Source: Malachius bipustulatus (taxonomy: Eukaryota > Arthropoda > Insecta > Coleoptera > Melyridae). From it: a DNA stretch of 64,000 nt. The translations under genes and the position numbers were made by a program. The DNA lies in NCBI GenBank assembly GCA_910589415.1, contig CAJUUM010000031.1:1612001-1676000 (forward strand), in the 5' to 3' direction. Positions 9,384-16,666 of the stretch are shown one piece after another. The first letter of the stretch is position 1. The number at the start of each line of letters is the position of its first letter. Below the pieces are notes generated by a model, which made no database searches, was not told the DNA's origin, and was given only the letters and a program-made list of their open reading frames with translations.

Positions 9384-9956
9384 GTTGGGCTACGAATAAC
9401 TAACGTGCAATCAAAATTATCTACCGGATAAAACGATAGTACGTCGCCTCGTGCTAAGTTTATATTTTTTAATGTAGACACCCCCGAACCGTTGAGATAA
9501 ATGCTTCCTGGTGAAAGCAGCTCGTCTATAACAACACCGCTTTCTTGTAAAAATGTAAATGTACGGCCTTTTTTTAAAAATAAAAGTATACTTATAATCG
9601 ATCTTCTTGCCATTATTTGAAACTGTGAATCTTAGAGTTGTTTTCTTGTTGTCCGAATTACTAAATAACTGTATATTATCGCCGTTTTTAATGTCATCCA
9701 ACTTGATAATATGCTTGCCGTTCAAAACTATCCTGCAATTACTATTGAGGGGCTCTAGAACAGGTATCCAAACTGTACCGGTTACACCATTATGTCGAAC
9801 GATATTAGTATAGTTATTAGTAGCCCCCCATAATACTATCATATTATCCACGTATAATTGCTCTTGCGGCTGTCCAACAATTTCATTTTCGTGATGATAT
9901 CTACCAAATTTATCTAAATTTCCGGTATAATAGCGACCAAATTTATCTAAAGACAT
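9368..9956 (-). pseudogene. FGRY-repeat virion-associated protein, frameshifted at an A7 run
   Basis: Two overlapping frames look like one gene. The first starts at ATG 9956 and opens with two LDKFGRY repeats (residues 3-9 and 14-20), then a beta-rich region with WGATNNYTNIVRHNGVTG. The second frame (open at 9613-9368) carries the natural-looking continuation with a GDVLSFYPVD segment and ends at the integrase start. The switch is +1 near 9570-9580, within or beside a run of seven A (minus strand); beyond it the first frame becomes Arg/Lys/Tyr-rich nonsense and stops at 9417. A single-base indel, assembly error in the homopolymer, or programmed frameshift could explain it; no canonical -1 slippery heptamer fits. 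Repeated FGR motifs at a protein N-terminus resemble fibre or attachment proteins of DNA viruses, but that role is only a guess. It overlaps the next gene by 10 nt. Confidence 0.6.
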
Positions 9957-11044
9957 TCCTCAATCACTTTGGTTTTCTTAAGTTCGTCAATTATATAAAT
10001 TATCTCGTTGTCGTTTCCGGTATTACCGGCCAACTGCGCACCCAAAAGTACTCTCAGTCTATCTACAAGCACGTTAGGGCTTTTATAGGGTACAAATTGA
10101 ATTTTATCTTCCAACGTCAACAAACCTCTGCCACCGGCTAAAAATGAGATCGTCTTAGATCTAGGCCTAGACTCGGGCAGCTTTTGCGGTCTATGGGGGG
10201 TGACGTTCGTAAATTTAGTAGCTAATAGAGGTTTTATGTATTCTATATATTTACGACCCGCGTTGCCTTTAATCTGTTTGGTAGCATCATATGAAAACCG
10301 GTGGACGTTAGTTCTATTCAAGATGTCCACATAATCTTTAGCTGCTCTGGGGTCATTCTGTACAGTTGCAAGACTAGGTACATTTTTAAAAATGAGCTCG
10401 TACAATGCTACGCTGCCTATATATGGGTGTTTTATGCCATCAGGTGTAATTATGTAAATCTGTTTGCCGTCAGGACTGAAATTGAGCTCGGAATTTCCAA
10501 GTAAAAATCTTCCCGTATCATATTCGTCACCATCATCATTTGTTTTGATTTCCCTTCGCGGTCCATAGGTATAATCATAGTTTTTTTTAATATCCAACAG
10601 CAAACCTGACACGTAAGCCTTTGCGTTTCCGCCAAAACTGTCTATGTAGTCTTGATAAGCAGGGCTGTTCTCAATATTGGTAATAACATTTTCTGGAATT
10701 ATATCAGCGTCAGCAAAATCATCGTCGTCATCGTCGTCAACGTTGGTTGCGATCACTTCACTGTTTAAAAAATTCAATTTTCGTCGAGGAGCGGCACCAG
10801 ACGACACTGGTGTTTCTTCGGATGGGGTCTTGACCGGTTTAATCCGCGGTGATGCTGCTTCAAGCTTTATTTCCGGCTCTTCTTTTACCAGCGTGTTCAA
10901 GAGATTCTTTAACGGTGCAGATATCGGCTTAAATTTTTTTTCCAGGTAATTTTCCTGTTGAACAATTCCAGATTGCAATTCTTGAAATTTTTGTTTTATA
11001 GCTTTCCGCGACTTGATCAGGTCTTTTAACACATTCCTGTCCAT
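9947..11044 (-). CDS. Conserved Polinton protein with DUF8207-type C-terminus
   Basis: 365 residues. Residues 1-60 form a coiled-coil-like Lys/Glu/Gln region (LIKSRKAIKQKFQELQ), 60-125 are low complexity with a run of Asp near 103-109, and about 190-360 form the conserved domain with VALYELIFKNVP, NRTNVHRFSYD, LVDRLRVLLGAQLAGNTG and NEIIYIIDEL. This signature recurs in Polinton/adintovirus ORFs and in many uncharacterised animal proteins; I recall the domain name DUF8207 but could not check it. LAGG-R (within ISFLAGGRG) fits the adenain-type cleavage consensus, so it may be a virion protein processed by the element's protease. It sits between the packaging ATPase and the FGRY-repeat gene on the same strand. 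The biochemical function is unknown. Confidence 0.85.
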   Translation of the reverse strand: MDRNVLKDLIKSRKAIKQKFQELQSGIVQQENYLEKKFKPISAPLKNLLNTLVKEEPEIKLEAASPRIKPVKTPSEETPVSSGAAPRRKLNFLNSEVIATNVDDDDDDDFADADIIPENVITNIENSPAYQDYIDSFGGNAKAYVSGLLLDIKKNYDYTYGPRREIKTNDDGDEYDTGRFLLGNSELNFSPDGKQIYIITPDGIKHPYIGSVALYELIFKNVPSLATVQNDPRAAKDYVDILNRTNVHRFSYDATKQIKGNAGRKYIEYIKPLLATKFTNVTPHRPQKLPESRPRSKTISFLAGGRGLLTLEDKIQFVPYKSPNVLVDRLRVLLGAQLAGNTGNDNEIIYIIDELKKTKVIEECL

Positions 11045-11077
11045 TGTAACGTAACAACTGTCGTTTATATCGATCGA

Positions 11078-11791
11078 TCAGTATTTTATAAACTTATCAA
11101 AGCCTTCCCTATATCTACCGTGGGAGATTTCAAAATCAAGAAATAAACTAATAAAACCATACGGTATTCTCCAGCAGTAAGCACACAAGTCTTTGAATTT
11201 GGAATACGGCATATCGGTGTTTACATGATCAGTATATATATGTTTTAAATTAGTCTCATCTTGTCTGAATATTATTAGAAAATTTGCATTATCTCTCAAC
11301 AGATGCTTAGGTATCGCTGAATATGTTTGCGCGGCATATAGAACATCGATGTTAAGATGTCTGCCGAAAACAAAGTAGTCTCTAATCAAATTTTGACTTT
11401 GACAGATGACATCGTCGAAAATGATTATAGAATTTGGTGCGGCCTGCATTGGAGGAATTACATCATCTCCGTTGTTATATTCATAAAAGCCTATTTCAGA
11501 TAGAGGGGAGACGACAGTCTTTAAATATTGGTATTTAGGTTGTAGTATAGTTTTTGAATATACATAGATGTTTGAATAGCGCAGTCCGTTAGTGTCTAGT
11601 AACAATGATAGAATTGCATTTGTTTTACCACATCCCGAACTCCCTACCACTAGTCCTCGTTTAACACCACCGAATAATTTTCCATGTTTATCATGTTTTT
11701 CAATTGTTTGAACGTCATAGTTATGTACAGGTAGCACCTCATTTTGTGCTTCGATAATCATTGCTGACTGCAAACTGACATAAAACCACAT
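11078..11791 (-). CDS. ATPase: A32/FtsK-HerA-type genome-packaging ATPase
   Basis: 237 residues. Walker A is GSSGCGKT (50-57) and Walker B is SIIIFDD (121-127); AAQTYSAIP after Walker B supplies the sensor-like Gln. This family drives double-stranded DNA into preformed capsids in poxviruses, adenovirus-like elements and Polintons. The length matches other Polinton ATPases. Two starts are possible, ATG 11791 and the in-frame ATG at 11761 (residue 11), the latter being immediately followed by the conserved MIIEAQNEV-type start. The divergent phospholipase gene begins only 30 bp away. Intact. Confidence 0.95.
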   Translation of the reverse strand: MWFYVSLQSAMIIEAQNEVLPVHNYDVQTIEKHDKHGKLFGGVKRGLVVGSSGCGKTNAILSLLLDTNGLRYSNIYVYSKTILQPKYQYLKTVVSPLSEIGFYEYNNGDDVIPPMQAAPNSIIIFDDVICQSQNLIRDYFVFGRHLNIDVLYAAQTYSAIPKHLLRDNANFLIIFRQDETNLKHIYTDHVNTDMPYSKFKDLCAYCWRIPYGFISLFLDFEISHGRYREGFDKFIKY

Positions 11792-11821
11792 GTTCTATAA
11801 ATTTATAGAGTAGTGTATAAA
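11792..11821. promoter_or_regulatory. 30-bp divergent spacer with a perfect palindrome containing TATAAA on both strands
   Basis: CTATAAATTTATAG (11795-11808) reads the same on both strands and offers TATAAA to the ATPase gene and to the phospholipase gene. It lies so near both start codons that, if used as a TATA box, transcripts would begin inside the annotated 5' codons; for the ATPase this would favour the start at 11761. Confidence 0.5.
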
Positions 11822-12523
11822 ATGAAGCGGAACAAGAAGTCACACAACAGTCGAATTCCAGCTCTGAGAGGAGACGGTTTAGTGAACAAGTTGATTAATA
11901 AGCTCCCATTCGAACTTCACATACCTTCATACAATTTTTGTGGCCCTGGCACGAAAATAGAAAAGAGATTAGCTCGAGGTGATACAGGTATTAACCGGTT
12001 AGATGAGGCTTGTAAGGAGCACGACATCAGTTATTCCAAACACGAAGATTTAGAAAATCGACATAAAGCTGATAAGATATTACAAAACAAGGCGTGGAAC
12101 AATTTTAAGTCGAAAAATTCGAGTGTCGGCGAAAAAGCGGCTTCTCTACTAGTCGCGGGAGCTATGAAAGCAAAACGCACACTGGGATTGGGCATCAAGA
12201 AGCGAAAGAAACGAACTAAGAAAAGGGTCATCGAACCACCAAAAATTGGCGGCTTTATTTTCACAATTCCTGCTATTTTAGCGGCTCTAGGAGCTGTCGG
12301 TAGTTTAGCGGCAGGCACCGCAGGGGTAGTTAAAGCCATTAACGACAAAAGAACCAATGATCAAACCTTAGAAGAGACCGCTCGCCACAATAAAACCATG
12401 GAACTGCTAGCCTCAGGCAAAGGGCTGTATTTACCGTATAAACGTAAAGTCGGAGAGGGGTTGTATTTAAGACCGTATAAAAAAGGTCTAGGTCTCTATC
12501 TGAATCCAAAAAACTACCGGTGA
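11822..12523 (+). CDS. Phospholipase A2-domain virion protein with C-terminal hydrophobic segment
   Basis: Start chosen at ATG 11822; the frame is open a little further up but only from GTG. 233 residues. The calcium loop is YNFCGPGT (37-44) and the catalytic helix is C64-K-E-H67-D68-I-S-Y71, the parvovirus VP1-type phospholipase A2 signature used to breach endosomal membranes. A basic stretch KKRKKRTKKR (about 122-131) could be a nuclear signal. A Gly/Ala-rich hydrophobic segment (FIFTIPAILAALGAVGSLAA, about 143-162) and GLYL repeats at the C-terminus resemble adenovirus-type minor virion components. LRGD-G (15-19) fits the adenain cleavage consensus, which would free the phospholipase domain from a short basic leader. 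It overlaps the protease by 4 nt (GTGA). Confidence 0.9.
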   Translation: MKRNKKSHNSRIPALRGDGLVNKLINKLPFELHIPSYNFCGPGTKIEKRLARGDTGINRLDEACKEHDISYSKHEDLENRHKADKILQNKAWNNFKSKNSSVGEKAASLLVAGAMKAKRTLGLGIKKRKKRTKKRVIEPPKIGGFIFTIPAILAALGAVGSLAAGTAGVVKAINDKRTNDQTLEETARHNKTMELLASGKGLYLPYKRKVGEGLYLRPYKKGLGLYLNPKNYR

Positions 12524-12891
12524 AACTGCCCCGTCGTGCTTTAACAAATGTAGACTTATTAAAATGGGTTAAAGTATTAAAAATACCGCATTTTCGCGGG
12601 GTATTTATGCGAGATACTCTGCCAATGCGGATTCACCAAAAAGAATCCGGTATAGTAAATCTGGATTCGGCATCGGGACGAGGCACTCACTGGACCGCAT
12701 ACACTAAAGATAATAACGTTGTTATTCATTATGACAGCGCGGGAAATCTAAAACCAACGAAAGAGCTAGTAAACTATTTCAAGAGTGATCCGGAAACAAA
12801 TGTGATCAAATATAACAGCGAACGCTACCAGAAATTAAATTCATTCAACTGTGGACACCTGTGTCTAAAGTTCCTCTACAATAATGCCTGA
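12520..12891 (+). CDS. PRO: Adenain-like cysteine protease (Polinton PRO); lacks an AUG start
   Basis: 123 codons when counted from GTG 12520. The family matures virion proteins. Catalytic residues are H57 (GTHW), D72 (HYDSAGNL), Q104 and C111 (FNCGHLCLKF), all present. The conserved family N-terminus (LTNVDLLKW and FRGVFMRD) is encoded from about 12541 onward, yet there is no ATG between the in-frame stop at 12478 and Met30 inside the conserved FRGVFMRD block. GTG at 12520 overlaps the stop of the phospholipase gene as GTGA, exactly where an ATGA start-stop overlap would be expected, so a single A-to-G change may have removed the start; non-AUG initiation or termination-reinitiation are alternatives. 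The end overlaps the next gene by 8 nt. Confidence 0.9.
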   Translation: MKLPRRALTNVDLLKWVKVLKIPHFRGVFMRDTLPMRIHQKESGIVNLDSASGRGTHWTAYTKDNNVVIHYDSAGNLKPTKELVNYFKSDPETNVIKYNSERYQKLNSFNCGHLCLKFLYNNA

Positions 12892-13582
12892 TGCGGTGTC
12901 GTTATTATTCGTTTTGGCCGGTAATGAAAGTGTTTTAACGATAAATTTCAATGATCCGATTATTTTGGATGATATCATGGGTGTGGGCTTAATAGCTCTC
13001 CAAACCTACCACTGCATACCAAACATCGAGGAAAGTAAAAACAACACGTTACGAGTTGGAAATAAGTTAATAAAAATTCCCACCGGTTCTTATGAAATAG
13101 ACAGTCTACAGGATTACATTCAATCACAGCTTGATACAGACGTCATTGAATTAATTCCGAATCTTAATACTCTAAAGTGTCGAATAAAATGCACCGCTGA
13201 TCTGGATTTATCTGCCACGGATTCGATTGCACCGATACTGGGTTTCAGTCGAAATAAATATCCCAAGAATGCAATGCACACATCTGATAAACCCATAAAT
13301 ATTCTACCGGTGAGTGCTTTGTTTGTGGAATGTGATATAGCTTCAGGATCATACACTGCCAATCAAAATAAAGATGCAAAGTCTAGCCATATTATATTCT
13401 CGTTCTATCCTACGTGTGGAATAGGTTCAAAAATCAACATATCACCTGAAAATGTTTTATATTTACCAGTAACCGCAAATACACTTCGCAGCATAACTGT
13501 CAAGATAGTTGATCAGGAAGGGTCTCTTGTAAACTTCCAAAAAGAAAACATTACCGTTGTGTTACATCTTAAGCCGCTGTGA
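12884..13582 (+). CDS. mCP: Minor capsid (penton-type single jelly-roll) protein
   Basis: 232 residues, beta-rich. Conserved Polinton minor-capsid features are FNDPIILDD near residue 22, TYHCIPNIE (41-49), KIPTGSYEID (64-73), LIPNLNTLKCRI (90-101), LGFSR (118-122), SGSYTANQ near 155, VLYLPVTA near 194 and the C-terminal VDQEGSLVNFQKENITVVLHLK. This protein forms the pentameric vertices of the predicted icosahedral capsid. Start ATG 12884 overlaps the protease stop; the stop at 13580-13582 is one base before the next ATG, showing a compressed plus-strand virion operon-like array. Intact. Confidence 0.92.
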   Translation: MPDAVSLLFVLAGNESVLTINFNDPIILDDIMGVGLIALQTYHCIPNIEESKNNTLRVGNKLIKIPTGSYEIDSLQDYIQSQLDTDVIELIPNLNTLKCRIKCTADLDLSATDSIAPILGFSRNKYPKNAMHTSDKPINILPVSALFVECDIASGSYTANQNKDAKSSHIIFSFYPTCGIGSKINISPENVLYLPVTANTLRSITVKIVDQEGSLVNFQKENITVVLHLKPL

Positions 13583-13583
13583 A

Positions 13584-13727
13584 ATGGGTATAATCTACTA
13601 CAATCATAAAAAGAGGTCTGATAGCCGTAGAACGCCTAGTAAACCGTACAAAAAGAGACTGCTGTCTGAGGATAATGTTCGATTTCTTAGATCTCTAGGA
13701 TTTAAAGTGCTAAAAGCTTACCAATAG
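13584..13727 (+). CDS. Small basic protein between the capsid genes (47 residues)
   Basis: An ATG one base after the minor-capsid stop opens a 47-codon frame ending in TAG at 13725-13727. The product is strongly basic (KKRSDSRR, KPYKKR) and ends with NVRFLRSLGFKVLK. Short basic ORFs with a LxSLGFKV-type ending occur at the same place in other Polintons, which supports that it is real despite its size. It could be a DNA-condensing core peptide like adenovirus mu, by analogy of position and charge only. Confidence 0.7.
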   Translation: MGIIYYNHKKRSDSRRTPSKPYKKRLLSEDNVRFLRSLGFKVLKAYQ

Positions 13728-13760
13728 ATGCAGTAGTGCTCTACACCTGGAGCCGTAAAC

Positions 13761-14972
13761 ATGGATATTTTCAACGTCCAAGAAAAATTTGTTGTCAACA
13801 ACAGCGTTGTCGACGGCCAGTACCACTCCCATCAATCTTCTACTACAACTTTTGATTACAATGACGAAATTAGAATATCAGTCGAAGGCGATCGACCTAC
13901 ATTACCATGCATGAGCTATCTATACATTGAGGGGCAGGTTATTAATGCTGATGACGCGACTAAGCCCAGTAAAGCCACGTTTGTTTCCAATGGAATCGCC
14001 CATTTGTTTAGTGAAATAAGGTATGAAGTGGGTGGCGTCACGGTCGACTCAGTGAGTAAAGTTGGTATAGCATCAACGATTAAAGGCGTTGTATCCCTCA
14101 CACCAAATAACGTATTGCGTTTACAAAATGCCTCGTGGAAACCAGCCGGTTCAAAGAAAACAATGCCATTCCCCACCGAAGCTACTTTTGAAGCATGTGT
14201 ACCTCTGTCAACTCTTATGGGCTTTTTTGAAGACTTTAGAAAAATCATGCTGAATATAAGACAAGAGCTGGTCTTAATACGAAGTGCAACGGATAATAAT
14301 GCTCTGTATCACAATACTGAAAAAGCTACTGTTTCGATTAAAAAAATTCAGTGGAAAATACCTCATATTGTGGGAAATTTGCAGAAAGAATTGTCTCTCA
14401 GTAAATATATAGAAAAGAACACTGAAACGCATGTGGCATTTAGATCTTGGGAGCTCCATACTCTAAAAGATATTTCCGCAACCAATAACACGTCTTGGAA
14501 CATAAAAAGTGTGAAAAAATCTCAAACACCCCTCTACGTTATTCTGGCGTTTCAATCGGGGAGAGAGGGGAAATTCACCTCTGATACTAGCCATTTTGAT
14601 GACGTCTACGTTAAAAATGTTAGCGTTTACTTGAACAGTGTAAAGTATCCCTACGACCAGCTAAATCTGAATCTTGGAAAATATAAAGCAGGCCCTCTAT
14701 ATGAAATGTATGCCGGTTTCCAGAGCAGCTACTATGGAAAGGACCCCGAACCATTGTATATGTTTGAAGATTTTTTATCTTTAACTCCATTCTTCGTCAT
14801 AGACACTTCAAAGCAGCCTGAAAGTATAGCTTTGCAAACGCAAACAATTAATATTCGTCTAGAGATAGAAGGACATTCCAACTTTAGAGCTGACAGCACC
14901 GCCTACTGTTTGCTGATTTACGATCGTCAGTTTTCATACAACCCGCTGACTAAATATGTAAAAGTTCTATAA
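13761..14972 (+). CDS. MCP: Major capsid protein (double jelly-roll)
   Basis: 403 residues, beta-rich throughout. The opening FDYNDEIRISVEGDRPTLPC (31-50) and SYLYIEGQ (52-59) are the usual N-terminal signature of insect Polinton major capsid proteins, and RQFSYNPLTKYVKVL closes the protein. Trimers of such double jelly-roll proteins tile icosahedral shells in the Varidnaviria, so this gene is the main argument that Polintons can form virions. It is somewhat shorter than some vertebrate and protist relatives but has both signature ends. Intact frame, 33 nt after the small basic gene. Confidence 0.93.
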   Translation: MDIFNVQEKFVVNNSVVDGQYHSHQSSTTTFDYNDEIRISVEGDRPTLPCMSYLYIEGQVINADDATKPSKATFVSNGIAHLFSEIRYEVGGVTVDSVSKVGIASTIKGVVSLTPNNVLRLQNASWKPAGSKKTMPFPTEATFEACVPLSTLMGFFEDFRKIMLNIRQELVLIRSATDNNALYHNTEKATVSIKKIQWKIPHIVGNLQKELSLSKYIEKNTETHVAFRSWELHTLKDISATNNTSWNIKSVKKSQTPLYVILAFQSGREGKFTSDTSHFDDVYVKNVSVYLNSVKYPYDQLNLNLGKYKAGPLYEMYAGFQSSYYGKDPEPLYMFEDFLSLTPFFVIDTSKQPESIALQTQTINIRLEIEGHSNFRADSTAYCLLIYDRQFSYNPLTKYVKVL

Positions 14973-15008
14973 ATTCGACGGCTCTCGATCGAATTATTCA
15001 TTGTGACA

Positions 15009-15470
15009 ATGGCGTCGCCGAAGAACATAATACTTGATTTTCAATCATTTAAAATTGAAAATAATAAGTTTCTTATAAAAGAGCTTGCTGCTTATGACGG
15101 TGCACGGATATTCCATTATGTTTTTAAGCCGCCCTATAAGCTAAGTAATCTGTCTCCCGACCTCATTAAAAATGCCGTTTGGCTAATGAACAACCACCAC
15201 TGTATACCTTGGAATGTAGGATATGTCCCTGTACACTATGCAGATCAAATTATCCACAGCATGACTGATGACTTTGATGTAATTTACGTGAAAGGTTTGG
15301 AAAAAGCTGAATATATAAGACAAAAAACATCTACACCTGTAGTCACATTTGAAGATCAGCCTACGATATTAAAAACGGATCCTCGATGCTTCAATCACTC
15401 AAAATCGCCGTGTGTTTGTGCTTTATCGAATGTATATCAATTGTATGAACATTATTTTATGAAAGAATAA
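15009..15470 (+). CDS. Unassigned Polinton protein with YVKGLEK and CALSNV motifs
   Basis: Start chosen at ATG 15009; an upstream GTG is not credible in an animal. 153 residues: ILDFQSF at residues 8-14, KELAAYDGARIF, WLMNNHHCIPWNVG (about 60-73), IYVKGLEKAEYIR and a C-terminal Cys/His cluster CFNHSKSPCVCALSNV. I believe this pattern recurs in other insect Maverick ORFs but know no assigned function. The LDFQSF start and the CALSNV block look like a degenerate DEDDh (DnaQ/RNase T) exonuclease layout, in which the acidic residues would be partly missing; this is speculative. Short spacing to the capsid gene (36 nt) suggests co-expression. AATAAA lies at the stop codon (15466-15471). Confidence 0.7.
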   Translation: MASPKNIILDFQSFKIENNKFLIKELAAYDGARIFHYVFKPPYKLSNLSPDLIKNAVWLMNNHHCIPWNVGYVPVHYADQIIHSMTDDFDVIYVKGLEKAEYIRQKTSTPVVTFEDQPTILKTDPRCFNHSKSPCVCALSNVYQLYEHYFMKE

Positions 15471-15559
15471 AAAAAAATCCCTAATTTTATTTATTTATTT
15501 TTTTTTTGTATATTTTTTCTATAAATTCTCCAACATTTCAGTTGTCAGCTCAGTTTATC

Positions 15560-15955
15560 ATGATCTCTGTGCATGCACTGCTGGCCCTAAGCGCCGTTTT
15601 AAACTACAATTTGTTTATATATAAACCACCCGAGGCTAAAAAAGGTTTGATAACCTTCGATGACAATAAATGGTTTTTATTAGAGCAACACTCTTTCTAT
15701 GGACGCAGCATTTTTCATCACAGGTTACCCTACAACACTAGTGACGTAATAAAATTTAGATTACGAATTTACACGTCAGATATTTTGTTTAAAGAGTCCG
15801 GATGGCAGTATCAACTTTTGAAACCGGTTGTTACGACATATGATGTTGTAATTATGATTCTACAATCTATAACTCTTGCACTATTTGTGACAAGTCTATG
15901 CTATAGGCCTGTAAAACTGTATTTTCGCAGAAGAGAATATTGCTGTAATCAATAA
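15560..15955 (+). CDS. Small membrane protein with two hydrophobic segments
   Basis: Start chosen at ATG 15560; the upstream frame opens only with TTG. 131 residues. An N-terminal hydrophobic stretch (ISVHALLALSAVLNYNLFIY) could be a signal peptide or anchor, a central soluble part of about 80 residues is rich in aromatic residues, and a second strong membrane helix (VVIMILQSITLALFVTSLCY, about 99-118) is followed by a basic tail (RPVKLYFRRREY), suggesting a cytosolic C-terminus. No family recognised. Position at the end of the virion block suggests a structural or membrane-active role, but this is inference. Confidence 0.6.
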   Translation: MISVHALLALSAVLNYNLFIYKPPEAKKGLITFDDNKWFLLEQHSFYGRSIFHHRLPYNTSDVIKFRLRIYTSDILFKESGWQYQLLKPVVTTYDVVIMILQSITLALFVTSLCYRPVKLYFRRREYCCNQ

Positions 15956-16026
15956 AAAGACATGTTTTATCAAAATAATTTATTTTACAAAAAAAAAAAA
16001 TAATAATAAATAAATAAACATATTTT

Positions 16027-16662
16027 TCACATTTTATTTTGTATATTTTTCAAACCCGTAACATCTTTGCCGGTGCAAAATACATTATCGAAAAACAAAG
16101 GATGTTGAAATATTAATTCATACAATGCACAGTAATTTTCCCTCACGTTGCTATGAGGCTGTTGAACGTTTTTGACCACTTGATCTGATAAAGCTTCCAC
16201 TCGTTCATACCTGAAGGATTCCAAGAATGATTCAAAGTCTTGTAGTTTAATATTTTCGAGACTGCTTCTTATCAGCGGTATGTGGTTCCACAGCTGGCAC
16301 ACCGAGTCATATGCCAAATAGATTTTACCGGTGCTGCTTTCTATCTTCAAAACCTTGATGCTGTTATACAACTCAAAGTAAATTGTAAAATTGACCAGAT
16401 TTATAGGTGTAATTGTGTCACAGGAGCAAAAATAATTTGTAATAACTCCTTGGTAGTCCAGGAAAGTTTCCCAATCGTTGACAGTAAAAATTACTCCATC
16501 ATGTTTATTATTGGCAATCTTCACACAGGGCTTATAGTGACTGTTGGCCCATATACCGGTTGAAACATACTTGGTCTTTGAGTAATTTAAGTAATAAGGC
16601 TTTTCGCTTAGAATAACCGGAGTACCCATCTTAAGACTTTCTGCTTTGAAATTGAAAAACAT
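16027..16662 (-). CDS. Unassigned Polinton protein downstream of the polymerase
   Basis: 211 residues from ATG 16662; Met12 is an alternative start. It begins 5 nt after the polymerase stop, so the two are closely linked. Seen: a Lys-Pro-Cys-Val-Lys-Ile strand, GVIFTVNDWETFLDYQGVIT (about 55-74), a FCSCD cluster, an LWNHIPLI segment and Phe-rich helices. The strand followed by a Trp-centred helix faintly recalls PC4-type single-stranded-DNA-binding proteins, which would suit a replication partner, but I would not assign it. It converges with the membrane-protein gene over an A/T-rich stretch with AATAAA signals (15956-16026). Confidence 0.7.
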   Translation of the reverse strand: MFFNFKAESLKMGTPVILSEKPYYLNYSKTKYVSTGIWANSHYKPCVKIANNKHDGVIFTVNDWETFLDYQGVITNYFCSCDTITPINLVNFTIYFELYNSIKVLKIESSTGKIYLAYDSVCQLWNHIPLIRSSLENIKLQDFESFLESFRYERVEALSDQVVKNVQQPHSNVRENYCALYELIFQHPLFFDNVFCTGKDVTGLKNIQNKM

Positions 16663-16666
16663 TTAC

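Noticed and set aside
9607..9813. Plus-strand ORFs within the integrase and FGRY-repeat region
   Set aside because: Opposite-strand by-products of real genes.
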